From Psychrobacter sp. JCM 18902 (GTDB taxonomy: Bacteria; Pseudomonadota; Gammaproteobacteria; Pseudomonadales; Moraxellaceae), in contig NZ_CAJHBK010000001.1 in the NCBI RefSeq assembly GCF_904846615.1, positions 1-64,000 of the forward strand: 64,000 nt of DNA, in the 5' to 3' direction. Position numbers and translations under genes: made by a program. Below the pieces are notes generated by a model that ran no database searches, had not been told where the DNA came from, and worked only from the letters and a program-made list of their open reading frames with translations. Positions 37,841-48,984 of this stretch are shown piece by piece. Position 1 is the stretch's first letter, and the number at the start of each line of letters is the position of its first letter.

Positions 37841-38338
37841 ATGTTGATGATAAAGATTTTACCAACCCATAGTGCAGATTTTGAGCAAGTGCTGCAAGCA
37901 GTAGCGGATATTGAAGCCATCGTTCAACCGCAAGATGCCTGGGGCTATCAGACATTGGTGGAATCACTCAAACAAGATAGCATGCATATGCTGATCGTTT
38001 ATGAGCAAAAAGACAATATTATTATTAATAATACTGTGACAGGCTATTGTCTATATCAAGTGATTTTTGAGCAAGCAGATATTTTACGTATTGGCACGCA
38101 TCCTGATTATCAACGTCAAGGTATCGCCTCACAAATTTTTGCCAGATTGAATACAGAATTGAGAACGCATCAGGTGGAGAGCCTTTTATTAGAGGTGCGC
38201 GCAGATAATACGCCTGCGATAGCCTTATATGAGCAGCAAGAATTTGCTCTCATTCATAAGCGTAAAGGGTATTACCAAACTCCACATCAACCAGCTATTG
38301 ATGCACTGATTATGCAGCGCCTGTACGTCCGAGAATAA
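37841..38338 (+). CDS. RimI-like GNAT N-acetyltransferase
   Basis: 165 residues, single GNAT domain. Acetyl-CoA motif A is ILRIGTHPDYQRQGIASQIF; then LLLEVRADNTPAIALYEQQEF and KRKGYY, all typical of RimI (ribosomal protein bS18 alanine N-acetyltransferase). Without tsaB beside it, its usual companion, the assignment to bS18 is probable, not certain. GAGG precedes the ATG by 8 bases. It lies after the tuf terminator, so it has its own promoter. Confidence 0.82.
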   Translation: MLMIKILPTHSADFEQVLQAVADIEAIVQPQDAWGYQTLVESLKQDSMHMLIVYEQKDNIIINNTVTGYCLYQVIFEQADILRIGTHPDYQRQGIASQIFARLNTELRTHQVESLLLEVRADNTPAIALYEQQEFALIHKRKGYYQTPHQPAIDALIMQRLYVRE

Positions 38339-38401
38339 TGAATGGCATCGAATAGAACCAAATAAACCCGCAGAATAGTAGATGGGTCGGCACTTTTATC
38401 A

Positions 38402-38836
38402 TTATTGAGTGGGTATTTTCTTTTTGCAGATTTCAATATTGAGTTTATAGTCATTATCTACCTTCATACGCTCAAGAACATCGATACGTTCGCTTAATAG
38501 CTCTACCATGAGGCTGATATTGGCTTGCTGTTTTTGTATTTGCGCCAATTTTTGCTGAGTAAGCATCAGTTGTAAATCAACATCCAATTGACCATCGTAA
38601 TAATCATTCAAGCTGTCTCTGATTTCAGTGAGTGTAAAGCCAATCGCTTGCGCACTTTTGATTAGCTCAATACGTTCGATACATTCTGGATGAAACTCGG
38701 TATATAAACGGGAGCCTGCCTGACGCTTACGAGATTTTAGCAAGCCCAGTTGGTCATAATGACGAACGGTGTCTTTGGTTGTTTGAGCTTTTGTTGCCAG
38801 TGTTCCAATCAGTAAGAACGATGTGTCGGGTGCCAT
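38402..38836 (-). CDS. MerR-family transcriptional regulator
   Basis: 144 residues. N-terminal winged helix (residues ~8-75): IGTLATKAQTTKDTVRHYDQLGLL, then RLYTEFHPECIERIELIKSAQAIGF. A long coiled-coil dimer helix follows (about 85-130). No cysteine cluster typical of metal or redox sensing MerR proteins is seen apart from a single C-terminal Cys, so the signal is unknown. The target may be the adjacent genes, but no clear operator was identified. GAGGTTATC precedes the ATG. Confidence 0.88.
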   Translation of the reverse strand: MAPDTSFLLIGTLATKAQTTKDTVRHYDQLGLLKSRKRQAGSRLYTEFHPECIERIELIKSAQAIGFTLTEIRDSLNDYYDGQLDVDLQLMLTQQKLAQIQKQQANISLMVELLSERIDVLERMKVDNDYKLNIEICKKKIPTQ

Positions 38837-38932
38837 GATAACCTCGTCGGTAGGTAGCAGTTGATAAGGTACGAGTTAATAAAGTAGCGATTAACAAACA
38901 GGCATAAGCCATCAATCACTTCGCCATCGTAT

Positions 38933-39742
38933 TTATTTTAATCTAAGCTGCCAAGGTTCTATGGTATCAAGTAATGATACGGCGAGCGATTTGTGAGAGT
39001 TATTTTGCCATTTGACAATATTATTAGCCGTCAAGAGATCCAATTGAGTGAGAAATTCAGCACGCGGTAGCGTGGTTGCACCCAAGCTCATCAAATGCTC
39101 ATTTGGTAGCTGACAGTCGACCAGCGCCACATGGCTTTGTTCACATAAGCGCATTAAACCCCAAAATGCGAACTTTGAGGCGTTAGAGGCGATATGAAAC
39201 ATCGATTCGCCAAAGTAAATGCTACCTATTTTTAGACCATAAAGCCCGCCAATGAGTTGCCCTTTATCATTCCAAACTTCAATGCTATGTGCAAATCCTT
39301 GTGCATGCAGTTCGGTATAAGCCTCAATCATTTCTTCATGAATCCAAGTATGTTCGCCCTCGGGCTGTTCATTATTGAGGCGATCACTGCGCGGTAAACT
39401 ACAGGCATGAATAACGTCATCAAAAGCTTGATTCAGGGTTAATTGCCAACGCTCGCGGATGGCTTGCTTACGCAGCGACTTGCTTGGCTTATAATTGGTT
39501 GGCACCATCACACAGCGCGGTTCAGGGCACCACCATGCAATTGGTTCATCTTCATTAAACCAAGGAAACAGACCCTGCGCGTAAGCAGAAATCAATGTTT
39601 CGGCTGCCAAATCTCCTCCGATAGCGACGATACCAATGCCGTCAGGATCAACCATCAAAGGGTCAGGAAAGTCATAACGCCCAAGACTTTTTAAGGTCTC
39701 AGGCGTGATGTGCTCATTGTTGTATTGAGAGAAATTACCCAT
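38933..39742 (-). CDS. aat: Leucyl/phenylalanyl-tRNA--protein transferase
   Basis: 269 residues. Adds Leu or Phe from charged tRNA to N-terminal Arg/Lys of proteins, marking them for ClpS/ClpAP (N-degron pathway). Family blocks: DGIGIVAIGGDLAAETLISAY, GLFPWFNEDEPIAWWCPEPR, THTWIHEEM-like HTWIHEEMIEAY, GGLYGLKIGSIYFGESMF and LVDCQLPNEHLMSLGA. It begins directly after the trxB stop (TAA-ATG), so it is translated from the same mRNA; in other gamma-proteobacteria aat is also near trxB and infA. It is somewhat longer (269) than E. coli Aat (234). Confidence 0.96.
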   Translation of the reverse strand: MGNFSQYNNEHITPETLKSLGRYDFPDPLMVDPDGIGIVAIGGDLAAETLISAYAQGLFPWFNEDEPIAWWCPEPRCVMVPTNYKPSKSLRKQAIRERWQLTLNQAFDDVIHACSLPRSDRLNNEQPEGEHTWIHEEMIEAYTELHAQGFAHSIEVWNDKGQLIGGLYGLKIGSIYFGESMFHIASNASKFAFWGLMRLCEQSHVALVDCQLPNEHLMSLGATTLPRAEFLTQLDLLTANNIVKWQNNSHKSLAVSLLDTIEPWQLRLK

Positions 39743-40768
<1,026 letters not shown>

Positions 40769-41045
40769 TTATTCCTTGCTAAATATAAATGTTAAAAATA
40801 CGAGTGAGCAATATAATAAAAAACAGTCTTCAAAATTGATGCTAATAGGATTTTCTAATCGCTGCGTGATAATAACATAAGGGCATTGGACGAAAAGTAC
40901 AAGTTTGCTAAAACAAACACAGGTATGATTACAATCAAAGTATATTTTTCTTGAAATATTATGGTTAGAAACCGCTGGTATTTTATAGCCCTTGTCTAAT
41001 ATGACTGTCCTTGTTCTGTTCGTTATATTTTGCAAGTGACATAGG

Positions 41046-41085
41046 TTTTTGCTTAAACCGTATGATTTTTGCCTAAACCGTATAC
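41046..41085. repeat. Two-unit tandem repeat, 20-bp period
   Basis: TTTTTGCTTAAACCGTATGA (41046-41065) followed by TTTTTGCCTAAACCGTATAC (41066-41085), three mismatches. Confidence 0.75.
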
Positions 41086-41250
41086 AGACTGATTTTATTG
41101 CACGCTTTCTTTGTAAGACGGTCGCCACTATCCCTATGTATTTGTTATTATAAGAAGTTATGCCAAGTGTGCCAAAGGCAAAAAGAAGGCTGTTGTATAT
41201 CGCTTTTATAATAGACAATGTTTTCTGTACACTTCGCTAAGTGCGTTTGT

Positions 41251-41291
41251 ATCAGCACTTTATATCCAACCCTTTATCAGCGCTTTATGTC
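41251..41291. repeat. Direct repeat, 25-bp period
   Basis: ATCAGCACTTTATATC (41251-41266) and ATCAGCGCTTTATGTC (41276-41291), two mismatches, separated by 9 bases. Confidence 0.6.
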
Positions 41292-41354
41292 AGCATGATT
41301 AGGCTTAGTCATGCATTGGCGACCATTTAGTATTAATAACAAGGCAGATCTTAC

Positions 41355-44300
41355 GTGATATCAGCACCGCTTATTGAGTATTTAAAAAAGGGAATATTTA
41401 CCCTCCTTGGGTTAATACTGGCCGTCTATCTATTTGTCATTTTGATGACATATACCAGTAATGATCCTAGTTGGTCGCATATCAGTAGCGATATGACCAC
41501 GATTAATAATGTAGGCGGCGAATCGGGTGCTTGGTTATCTGACTTGCTTTATAGCTTCTTTGGTTTTGGTGCATGGTGGCTGCTGGCGTTTGTGGTTTAT
41601 GAATCTATCCTTATTTGGTGGGACAACAAGCCAACGTTTTGGCTGATGCGAGTGGTTGCTTATGTGTTTTTATTATTAAGTGCCAGTGCTTTGTTTGCAC
41701 AATTGGTGGCGTTAGTACAGCAATTGACCAATCCAGGAACGCTAGGACTGGAAAGCGTGGCTGGTGGCATAATTGGGTTTGAATTACAGGCGCGTTTGGC
41801 ACAGCTTTTATCGCAGTGGGGGAGTGTAATTTTCTTGACAGCATTCGTCATTATTACCGCGACCTTTGCCTTTAATATTCATTGGCTAGCGATTTATGAG
41901 AAGGTTAAGGCGCTATCGTGGCTTGGCTCAGGGGTGAAGCGTCAGGGTAGGATGCACGATAGCGTGTCAACCACGCCAGAAAATATCAATGCCAAGCAAA
42001 ATGATGAAAACATAGCCAAGAGTAACGCGAAAAAAGACGCAGCCGATCACGAGCAGTTACCACTTGAGTTGCAAGTTGCTGGCAATGCTCAAGCCGTAGA
42101 CAACAGTGGTCGGTTCAGCAATGTGTTGTCAGAGTTCTTGGCAACGTCAGGGTTGGCTGAGAGCGTTAAAGCTTCTGTAGTTGCCGCAACACAAGCGGCG
42201 ATGCCTAATTCAGCTGCTAAATCTAGTCGTGAGAATAGTGAGCCTGTCCCTGTCTCAGTAGAAACACCTAGCAGTACTGTTCAAAATCTAGCAAGTCATA
42301 CGAATACATCGACGCCGTCAAGTCCTGCCATGACTGCTATCCGTAAAGTCGAGCCAAGCTTTGCTTGGAACGATGCCAATACTGTCGATGACTTGTTAGC
42401 CAGCGAGCAAATGGCTTATCACGCTAATAATATGAACACTTCTGATTCAGCTGCTACTATTTCTGTATCTGCTGATAGCAATACTGAGTCGTTAGAGACA
42501 GTGGTGCTAGACTCTACAGCGATATCAGCCGTAGATATGTCCGAAACTCAATCAACAGAGAACTTGCCTTCAATAGCTCAGCCATCAATAAATGAGCTGG
42601 TATACGGTGAGACGGCTGACGAAACGGATAATGAGCCTAAATCGTTCGAGTTAGAGGATAAAGTGGAGGCCGTTGATATACTGGCCGATGCATGGTTGGC
42701 AGAGCATGCTGATGTCTCAACATCTACAGCTATGCAGTCTGTAGAAACAGGGCAACCTACAGGAACAGTGCAAGCAGCCAATATGACTGAGCTGCCCAGA
42801 CAAGCAGTAGTCACAGCGCCTGCGACAGACTCATTTAATAGCGAAATGGACGACTTTACTGATAAATGGTTTGATGAAGAGCCTGAACTGTCAGAGGATT
42901 TCGAACCTTCTTATATATCTAATGAAGCGAGTGTCGCCAAAGCAGTAGACGTGGTTGAACCAGTTGCGCCAGCCGCTGATATGACGCCGACCAATACGCC
43001 ACCGTCTAATCCTAAACTGCCGCCTACGGTAGAAACCCGCGTCACAGCGTCAGCTATTGAACCAATAGTCGCGCCTAAACCAACGGTAAGTTTTGCGGTA
43101 CCTGAGGGCGATAGTAGCAATCATATCACTGACATGATGCCAGAGGATGATAGTGCTGAAGATGTCAATGCGCCCGTTATGCCAGATATTAGTGATGATG
43201 CCGCCTTCAGTCAAAAATCACGCTCGATGCAAACAGCTGCCTATCGTAGTAGCCTAACGCCTATTCCAGAGATTTCTATTTTGGATAAGCCAGACCCTGA
43301 TCGTAAGCCCAGTTATACCGTCGCCGAGCTTGAGCAATTATCAGAGTTACTAGAGATTAAGTTACAAGAATTTAATGTAAAGGCGAATGTGGTCAACGCC
43401 ATTCCGGGTCCTGTTGTTACCCGCTTTGAAGTGGAGCTTGCTGCTGGAGTAAAAGCCAGTAAGGTTACCGGTATTTCACGTGATTTGGCGCGCTCGTTAT
43501 CGATGGCGTCTTTACGTGTGGTTGAAGTCATTCCGGGTAAGCCATATATCGGTATCGAAGTACCCAATAAGCAGCGCGAAATGGTACGTTTGATTGAGCT
43601 ATTGAATACCGAAAAATTCCAAGATCCCAAAGCTCAAATCAGCATGGCGATGGGTAAGGACATCGGTGGTAATGCCATCATTACTGACCTTGCGCGCGCG
43701 CCGCATATGTTGGTTGCTGGGACTACAGGTTCGGGTAAATCGGTATTGGTCAACTCGATGCTACTATCGATGCTACTCAAATATACGCCAAATGAGCTGC
43801 GTCTCATCTTGATTGATCCAAAGCAGCTCGAGCTTGCCAACTATAATGATATCCCGCATCTGTTAACACCAGTCGTCACCGATATGACTGAAGCGGCCAG
43901 TGCTTTATCATGGTGCGTGGCAGAGATGGAACGTCGCTATCAACTGATGAGTTTACTCAAAGTGCGTAAGCTTAATGAGTTTAATAAAAAGGTCATTGCT
44001 GCTGAAAAATCGGGCAATCCGATGCTTGATCCTTTGTGGCGACCTAATGACAGCGTGAGTATCAGTCAAGCGCCGAAGCTAAAAACCTTGCCGATGATTG
44101 TCATTGTCGCGGATGAGTTTGCCGATATGATTATGCAAGTCGGTAAACAAGCCGAAGAGCTTATCACCCGTCTTGCACAAAAATCGCGGGCAGCTGGGAT
44201 TCATTTAATGCTGGCTACCCAGCGTCCATCGGTCGATGTCATTACTGGTCTGATTAAAGCCAATATCCCCGTTCGTGCAGCGTTACGTGTGAACTCAAAA

Positions 44301-44735
44301 GTGGATTCGCGGACGATTCTGGACAGTGGCGGTGCCGAAGACATGCTGGGTAATGGTGACATGCTATTTTTAGGACCTGGGCAAATTGAGCCAGATCGTG
44401 TGCATGGTGCCTATGTCGGCGATGAAGAGGTCAACCGTGTTTGTGATGCGTGGCGCGAACGCGGTGCGCCTGATTATATTGACAACATGGCAGGTAACTT
44501 TGAACTGTCTAGTCCTAGTAGCGGTGGTAGTACGGCGAATGCATCTGGTGAGGACGACGACCTTTATAACGATGCTGTGGCCTTTATTATGGAGACGCGG
44601 AAAGTTTCTGCTTCTAGTATCCAGCGTAAATTTAGCATCGGCTATAACCGTGCCGCACGTATCGTAGATTCTATGGAGGACGCGGGGTTGGTCAGCTCAA
44701 TGGGCAAAAGCGGTAAGCGTGAGCTATTAATGTAG
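41355..44735 (+). CDS. ftsK: DNA translocase FtsK
   Basis: 1126 residues. N-terminal four-helix membrane domain (about 12-34, 65-87, 95-118, 155-175) links it to the septum. A ~430-residue acidic Ala/Thr/Ser/Glu-rich linker follows (about 195-640). The RecA-like motor has Walker A GTTGSGKS (789-796) and Walker B IVIVADEFADM (~915-925); the C-terminal gamma winged helix (about 1065-1126, DLYNDAVAFIMETRK, SASSIQRKFSIGYNRAARIVD) reads KOPS and activates XerD at dif. The start is GTG at 41355 with AAGG upstream; no ATG gives the membrane domain. Confidence 0.97.
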   Translation: MISAPLIEYLKKGIFTLLGLILAVYLFVILMTYTSNDPSWSHISSDMTTINNVGGESGAWLSDLLYSFFGFGAWWLLAFVVYESILIWWDNKPTFWLMRVVAYVFLLLSASALFAQLVALVQQLTNPGTLGLESVAGGIIGFELQARLAQLLSQWGSVIFLTAFVIITATFAFNIHWLAIYEKVKALSWLGSGVKRQGRMHDSVSTTPENINAKQNDENIAKSNAKKDAADHEQLPLELQVAGNAQAVDNSGRFSNVLSEFLATSGLAESVKASVVAATQAAMPNSAAKSSRENSEPVPVSVETPSSTVQNLASHTNTSTPSSPAMTAIRKVEPSFAWNDANTVDDLLASEQMAYHANNMNTSDSAATISVSADSNTESLETVVLDSTAISAVDMSETQSTENLPSIAQPSINELVYGETADETDNEPKSFELEDKVEAVDILADAWLAEHADVSTSTAMQSVETGQPTGTVQAANMTELPRQAVVTAPATDSFNSEMDDFTDKWFDEEPELSEDFEPSYISNEASVAKAVDVVEPVAPAADMTPTNTPPSNPKLPPTVETRVTASAIEPIVAPKPTVSFAVPEGDSSNHITDMMPEDDSAEDVNAPVMPDISDDAAFSQKSRSMQTAAYRSSLTPIPEISILDKPDPDRKPSYTVAELEQLSELLEIKLQEFNVKANVVNAIPGPVVTRFEVELAAGVKASKVTGISRDLARSLSMASLRVVEVIPGKPYIGIEVPNKQREMVRLIELLNTEKFQDPKAQISMAMGKDIGGNAIITDLARAPHMLVAGTTGSGKSVLVNSMLLSMLLKYTPNELRLILIDPKQLELANYNDIPHLLTPVVTDMTEAASALSWCVAEMERRYQLMSLLKVRKLNEFNKKVIAAEKSGNPMLDPLWRPNDSVSISQAPKLKTLPMIVIVADEFADMIMQVGKQAEELITRLAQKSRAAGIHLMLATQRPSVDVITGLIKANIPVRAALRVNSKVDSRTILDSGGAEDMLGNGDMLFLGPGQIEPDRVHGAYVGDEEVNRVCDAWRERGAPDYIDNMAGNFELSSPSSGGSTANASGEDDDLYNDAVAFIMETRKVSASSIQRKFSIGYNRAARIVDSMEDAGLVSSMGKSGKRELLM

Positions 44736-44755
44736 CATTTAGATTATATTAGACA

Positions 44756-44794
44756 ATAAAAAAGACGAGTCACGAGAGTGGTTCGTCTTTTTTA
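44756..44794 (+). terminator. Intrinsic terminator of ftsK
   Basis: AAAGACGAGTCAC (44761-44773) pairs with GTGGTTCGTCTTT (44778-44790, two G-T), GAGA tetraloop, T-run. Confidence 0.9.
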
Positions 44795-44951
44795 TCGGAA
44801 AAATATGATAACGCTCATGTCTGAGTGACCAATCAGTTTTTTTATCAATTATCAGCACTCGTTTTTTATACTAAACTGACCTCTGTTGATAGCATAAATA
44901 TCACTCAATTTTTAGAAGTCTTAGGTTCATTACTCAGCAAGGAGGCAAGTT

Positions 44952-46445
44952 ATGTTTAAAGAATATACTCAATATGATGCCATAGCATTGGCGGCATTGG
45001 TCAATTCAGGTGAAGTCAGTGCTAAAGAGTTGTTAGATGCTGCCGTCTATCAAGCCAATACACTCAATCCCAAATTAAACGCCATCATCCATCGTTTTGA
45101 TGACCGTGCTTATCATGCTGCACAGGCGGGATTACCCTCAGGTATATTCAATGGTGTGCCTTATTTACTCAAAGATTTGTCATTTGGCTTTGCCGATGAG
45201 CCAATCACGATGGGCAGTCGTAGTGTTAATATCATCTCTGAGAGCGACAGTGAAATCGTCAAGCGTATGAAAGCCACAGGTGTGAATACTTTTGGCAAAA
45301 CCAATACGCCAGAATTTGGTTTGATCATTACCACTGAACCAAAAGCCCATGGTGCGACTCATAACCCTTTCAAAAAAGGTTACAGCTCTGGCGGTTCATC
45401 GGGCGGTAGTGCCGCGTCAGTAGCAAGTGGTATCGTACCAATGGCGGGTGCGGGTGATGGTGGTGGCTCGATACGCTTCCCTGCTGCTTGGTGCGGCGCT
45501 TTTGGACTTAAACCCAGTCGTGGTCGTAACCCGATAGGCCCTAAATTCGGGGAAGGCTGGGAAGGTGCAGTCGCAGATCACGTGATTACCCGCAGCGTAC
45601 GTGACAGTGCCGCGATGCTCGACGCTACAAATGGCGCAGAGATTGGTGCGCCTTATGTCATTGCGCCACCTGATGGCACATTTTTGCAAGCAGCGATGCG
45701 CGCACCAAGGCAATTAACCATTGCCTTACATCAACAGCCATTGATTGCCAATACTGTGGTGGATAAAGAAGTGTTAGCCGTATTAGAGCAAACGGCTAAG
45801 CAGCTGGAAGCCATGGGTCATCGTGTCATACCCGCCGAGCCGAATATCAATATCGAGCAGTTTTGGCATGACTTTATGGTGGTGGTCTGCACCCATACCG
45901 CTTTTACCATTGATAATATCGAGCGTGACTTTGGGGCAGAACATATCAAAAACCTAGAGCCGCAAACCTACAATATGGCATTGCTCGGTCGCTCATTATC
46001 AGCCGTTGATTTGGCGCATGCTAAGCATGGTTGGCATCACAGTCAGTATCAAACGGGTTTGCTACTTGAAACCTATGACATGATTTTATGTCCGACTGTG
46101 CCGACACCTGCAGTTAAGCATGGTGTACTGCCACCAAGTGTTATGGATGAAATGCTCATGCGTAGCGCAGGAGTGCTCAATAAGGGCATCGATATGGGTA
46201 AGTATGCCTTTAGCTCAGGTATGATCGAAAAGCTCAGTCAGCCTGTACTGGGCAAAATGGCCTTTACACTACTGGGTAATATCACAGGATTGCCAGCGAT
46301 GTCATTACCGGTAGGAATGAGTAAAAAAGGTTTGCCAATTGGGATGCAGCTGATTGGGCGTATGAATGATGAAGCGACATTATTCAGTGTGGCAGGGGAG
46401 ATGGAACGAGCAGGGTTGTTTACCAAGGCAGCCTTTGAGAAGTAG
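44952..46445 (+). CDS. Amidase-signature family amidase
   Basis: 497-residue serine amidase. Catalytic Ser-cisSer-Lys triad visible: Lys74 in LLKDLSFG, cis-Ser in [12 protein letters not shown] (149/150) and nucleophile Ser173 in [15 protein letters not shown]. The length and the stretch IPAEP...[16 protein letters not shown] fit stand-alone amidases such as 6-aminohexanoate-cyclic-dimer hydrolase-like enzymes rather than GatA (no gatB/gatC beside it). Substrate unknown. AAGGAGG lies just before the ATG, an unusually strong site. Confidence 0.92.
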   Translation: MFKEYTQYDAIALAALVNSGEVSAKELLDAAVYQANTLNPKLNAIIHRFDDRAYHAAQAGLPSGIFNGVPYLLKDLSFGFADEPITMGSRSVNIISESDSEIVKRMKATGVNTFGKTNTPEFGLIITTEPKAHGATHNPFKKGYSSGGSSGGSAASVASGIVPMAGAGDGGGSIRFPAAWCGAFGLKPSRGRNPIGPKFGEGWEGAVADHVITRSVRDSAAMLDATNGAEIGAPYVIAPPDGTFLQAAMRAPRQLTIALHQQPLIANTVVDKEVLAVLEQTAKQLEAMGHRVIPAEPNINIEQFWHDFMVVVCTHTAFTIDNIERDFGAEHIKNLEPQTYNMALLGRSLSAVDLAHAKHGWHHSQYQTGLLLETYDMILCPTVPTPAVKHGVLPPSVMDEMLMRSAGVLNKGIDMGKYAFSSGMIEKLSQPVLGKMAFTLLGNITGLPAMSLPVGMSKKGLPIGMQLIGRMNDEATLFSVAGEMERAGLFTKAAFEK

Positions 46446-46457
46446 GTTTGCATTCTA

Positions 46458-46484
46458 TCGATTAAGTAATGATTACTTAATCAA
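46458..46484. terminator. A/T-rich hairpin between convergent genes
   Basis: GATTAAGTAA (46460-46469) pairs perfectly with TTACTTAATC (46473-46482) and overlaps the stop codon of the dioxygenase gene. It has no T-run, so termination is only possible. Confidence 0.35.
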
Positions 46485-47370
46485 ATCGATAAATATCCAT
46501 GCCTAAGCTATGATGCGCCATGCTTTGATGGACAACTGAGACACGCTGACCTGTACCTAAGGCAAAAAACAATGGCAACAGATGCTCGTCACTCGGATGA
46601 ATATCTTTATAGTCAGGATATTGCTGCCAATCTAAAGCACTAGGAATGTCTGTTTTGAGCTGTTGTAGCAGCCATTGCTTAAATGCTTTAGCCGTTTGGT
46701 CAACACTATCTGCTTGCCAGCGTAATGCTTGCAGATTATGGGTAATGTTACCTGAGCCAATGATCAGTATTTGCTCTTCACGTAGGCGTGCTAGCTGCGC
46801 ACCCAATTGATAACAGGCGATACTGTCATAATGCTGCGGTAGAGAAACCTGTACGATAGGTATCTCAGCCTCTGGATATAAGTGCCTGAGCGGTGCCCAC
46901 ACCCCATGATCGCAAGCCCGCACCGGATTGACGCTACAAGTAATACCGCGTGCAGTGAGCTGCTGGGCAAGGGATTCAGCAAGTGCTGGCTGACCAGATG
47001 CAGGGTATTGGAGCTCATATAGCTCAGGCGGAAAACCTGAAAAGTCGTGCCAAGTCTTGGGTTGAGGATTACTGCTTATTTCGAGTTTGGCGGATTGCCA
47101 ATGCGCTGACATAATCAGGATGGCACGTGGTTTTGGTAAGTTTTGCCCAATACGTGCCAGTGCACTGGTCGTGGCAGATTGTTCAATGGCAAGCGTGGGT
47201 GCGCCATGCGAGATAAACAATGCTGGTAGCTTAGCCACATTTGATCCTGAAGCAGGTGCATCTGTCCAAACGCCAGTCGCTGTAATAGGCGTTGGCGAAT
47301 GAGAGTACGAGTCATCAGGCTGATGAATTGAATGAGGGATGTTAGGTGTCGCATGTTTTGGATATTTCAT
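46477..47370 (-). CDS. DODA-type extradiol ring-cleavage dioxygenase (YgiD-like)
   Basis: 297 residues of the LigB/DODA superfamily. Metal and catalytic histidines occur in FISHGAPTLAI, MSAHWQS, CDHGVWAPLRHL and SGNITHNL, followed by PSDEHLLPLFFALG. Members such as E. coli YgiD cleave DOPA to 4,5-seco-DOPA; the physiological substrate is unknown. The first ~45 residues are Pro/Ser/His-rich and absent from YgiD, so the true start may lie later, although no good SD marks one. It is transcribed alone, convergent with the amidase. Confidence 0.9.
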   Translation of the reverse strand: MKYPKHATPNIPHSIHQPDDSYSHSPTPITATGVWTDAPASGSNVAKLPALFISHGAPTLAIEQSATTSALARIGQNLPKPRAILIMSAHWQSAKLEISSNPQPKTWHDFSGFPPELYELQYPASGQPALAESLAQQLTARGITCSVNPVRACDHGVWAPLRHLYPEAEIPIVQVSLPQHYDSIACYQLGAQLARLREEQILIIGSGNITHNLQALRWQADSVDQTAKAFKQWLLQQLKTDIPSALDWQQYPDYKDIHPSDEHLLPLFFALGTGQRVSVVHQSMAHHSLGMDIYRFD

Positions 47371-47498
47371 GTAGCGTTTATTAGGGCGCGCCGCGATTTT
47401 TCAATCGCTTCTATCATTGATATTGTTGCCCATAAACTATCAGCACAGCATATCGGCAAAAAATATTAGCACAGAGTATAGCAGTGTTTAATGATTGC

Positions 47499-47987
47499 TT
47501 AATTGCCACGATGATAAGGATGGTTATTATTGATACTCATCGCACGATACAATTGTTCCATTAGTACAACACGTACCAACGGATGCGGTAATGTCAGCGC
47601 TGATAGTGACAATTTTACATCAGCTTTGGCTAATACTTCTGGCGATACGCCGTCTGCGCCGCCGATCACCAGTGCAATATCATCGCCTTGCTGCATGCCA
47701 TCAGCTAATTTATCAGCCAGCCCTTCTGTGGAAATCATTTTACCTTTGACATCCAGTACCCATAGTTGCTCACGCCCTGAAGCATTATGAGCGGCTAATA
47801 TTGCCTGTCCTTCTTGCTCACGGTATTGTGCCAAATTGGCATCAGAAGGGTTTTTTGCACGCTTTGCGGCAGCAATTTCCACGATTTCTGTGCTGAGCAT
47901 AGGCTGGATACGCTTAAAATACTCATCGAACCCCGTCTGTACCCATTTAGGCATTTTATTACCGACGGTTAAAATCCTTACTTTCAT
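47499..47987 (-). CDS. rlmH: 23S rRNA (pseudouridine1915-N3)-methyltransferase RlmH
   Basis: 162-residue SPOUT methyltransferase that methylates pseudouridine 1915 in helix 69 of 23S rRNA. Starts MKVRILTVGNKMPKWV; the SAM knot is LVIGGADGVSP and LPHPLVRVVLMEQLYRAMSI, and it ends HPYHRGN as expected. The ATG at 47987 matches the family start; the frame continues nine codons further to 48014. Its usual neighbour rsfS is not present. Confidence 0.96.
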   Translation of the reverse strand: MKVRILTVGNKMPKWVQTGFDEYFKRIQPMLSTEIVEIAAAKRAKNPSDANLAQYREQEGQAILAAHNASGREQLWVLDVKGKMISTEGLADKLADGMQQGDDIALVIGGADGVSPEVLAKADVKLSLSALTLPHPLVRVVLMEQLYRAMSINNNHPYHRGN

Positions 47988-48288
47988 AGCCAGTACCACT
48001 TTAATTTTAGTCATTAGTAAAATGTAACAAAAGAATTTTACGCTGAAGTGAACGTAACAAACAAGATTTTACGAAGCTTTTTTTATGCTTTACTAGGGCA
48101 TGTCCTCAATTTAATCGGGCATTCTCTAAATGGGCTAAAGATGGCTAAATTTTACCAAACTGCGTCAAATAGCTTATGAATATCTCGATATTATTTGCGC
48201 TATTTTCCTTGTTTGGCGGCAATTTATCTCATTTTTATCACCATTTTTAAAATGAGGGTACGCCCTAATCTTCTATAAACAATAGGTC
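47988..48288. other. Spacer carrying copy B of the dispersed repeat
   Basis: 300 bp filled mostly by the 170-bp repeat (48096-48265), which lies between the DUF421 gene's stop and the rlmH start, both on the minus strand. Confidence 0.6.
48096..48265 (+). repeat. MITE-like dispersed repeat, copy B
   Basis: 170 bp from GGGCATGTCCTCAATTTAA to AAAATGAGGGTACGCCC. Ends are imperfect inverted repeats (GGGC-x-T...CCTCA), about 15 of 20 positions. It is flanked by TA on both sides (acTA-element-TAat), consistent with a TA target duplication. Same orientation as copy A (14632-14800). The centre (GAATATCTCGATATT) is itself a dyad, so the element can fold as one long hairpin. Confidence 0.82.
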
Positions 48289-48837
48289 TTACATCAAAGG
48301 CTGTATGGTTTGCGAGACAGTATCTTCTGTATTTTGGTCATTATCGCTGGCATCAGTTGGGCTGGGTTTTGGAATAATAGTAAGCTTGGCATCAGACTCA
48401 AAAACGATGGCTTCAATATCATCGAAACGATGCACTCCTTCAGAGCGCATCGCACATTCAATCTCTTGACGAGTCAGCCGCTCAGCGCGCATGGCATCTG
48501 GCAAAAACTGCCCTTGATAGAAAACAATACGCGGCTCTGACAAAATAAAACTGCTAAATTGCGGTGAGATAGAGGCGTATTTGGTGACTAAAAACTGCAA
48601 TAAATAAAGTACTAAAATCGATGAAACCCCTTCGACAAAAGGAATGTCTTTGAGCAGAATAGTACTGGCACCAAGTGAACCGATCATCACGGTGACGATC
48701 CAATCAAAATTATTGAGCTGCGAGGTGGAGCGTTTACCTGAAATTTTGGTCACCAGTACGATCAACACATAAACCATGACTGTCGTCAAAACGATGCGTC
48801 CAAGCTTGTCTATATTGTCAAAAAAAACCATGTCCAT
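48289..48837 (-). CDS. DUF421 (YetF-type) membrane protein
   Basis: 182 residues. Two or three N-terminal membrane segments (about 12-32, 42-62, 65-85) with ISGKRSTSQLNNFDWIVTVMIGSLGAS, the signature of DUF421. A cytoplasmic beta-rich domain follows (SEPRIVFYQGQF, ERLTRQEIECAMRSEGV, DDIEAIVFESDAKLTIIPK) and a disordered acidic tail. YetF-like proteins have been linked to envelope or spore membranes in Bacillus; the role here is unknown. Confidence 0.9.
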   Translation of the reverse strand: MDMVFFDNIDKLGRIVLTTVMVYVLIVLVTKISGKRSTSQLNNFDWIVTVMIGSLGASTILLKDIPFVEGVSSILVLYLLQFLVTKYASISPQFSSFILSEPRIVFYQGQFLPDAMRAERLTRQEIECAMRSEGVHRFDDIEAIVFESDAKLTIIPKPSPTDASDNDQNTEDTVSQTIQPLM

Positions 48838-48984
48838 GATAAATGCTCCTATTAAAATATAAAACCGTTAATCACCCACAATCATCCAAAAGGTTACTCA
48901 TTAAAGTTAGCCTAACGGATTTTATGTATTAATAGGGAGAAAAATTTGTAGCACCTTGTAGAGGTTTGGCTGAGACTTCCTCGC

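Noticed and set aside
40769..41218. 149-codon minus-strand ORF between trxB and ftsK
   Set aside because: Cys/Ser/Asn-rich random-looking product, no SD, overlaps the trxB promoter region and a tandem repeat.
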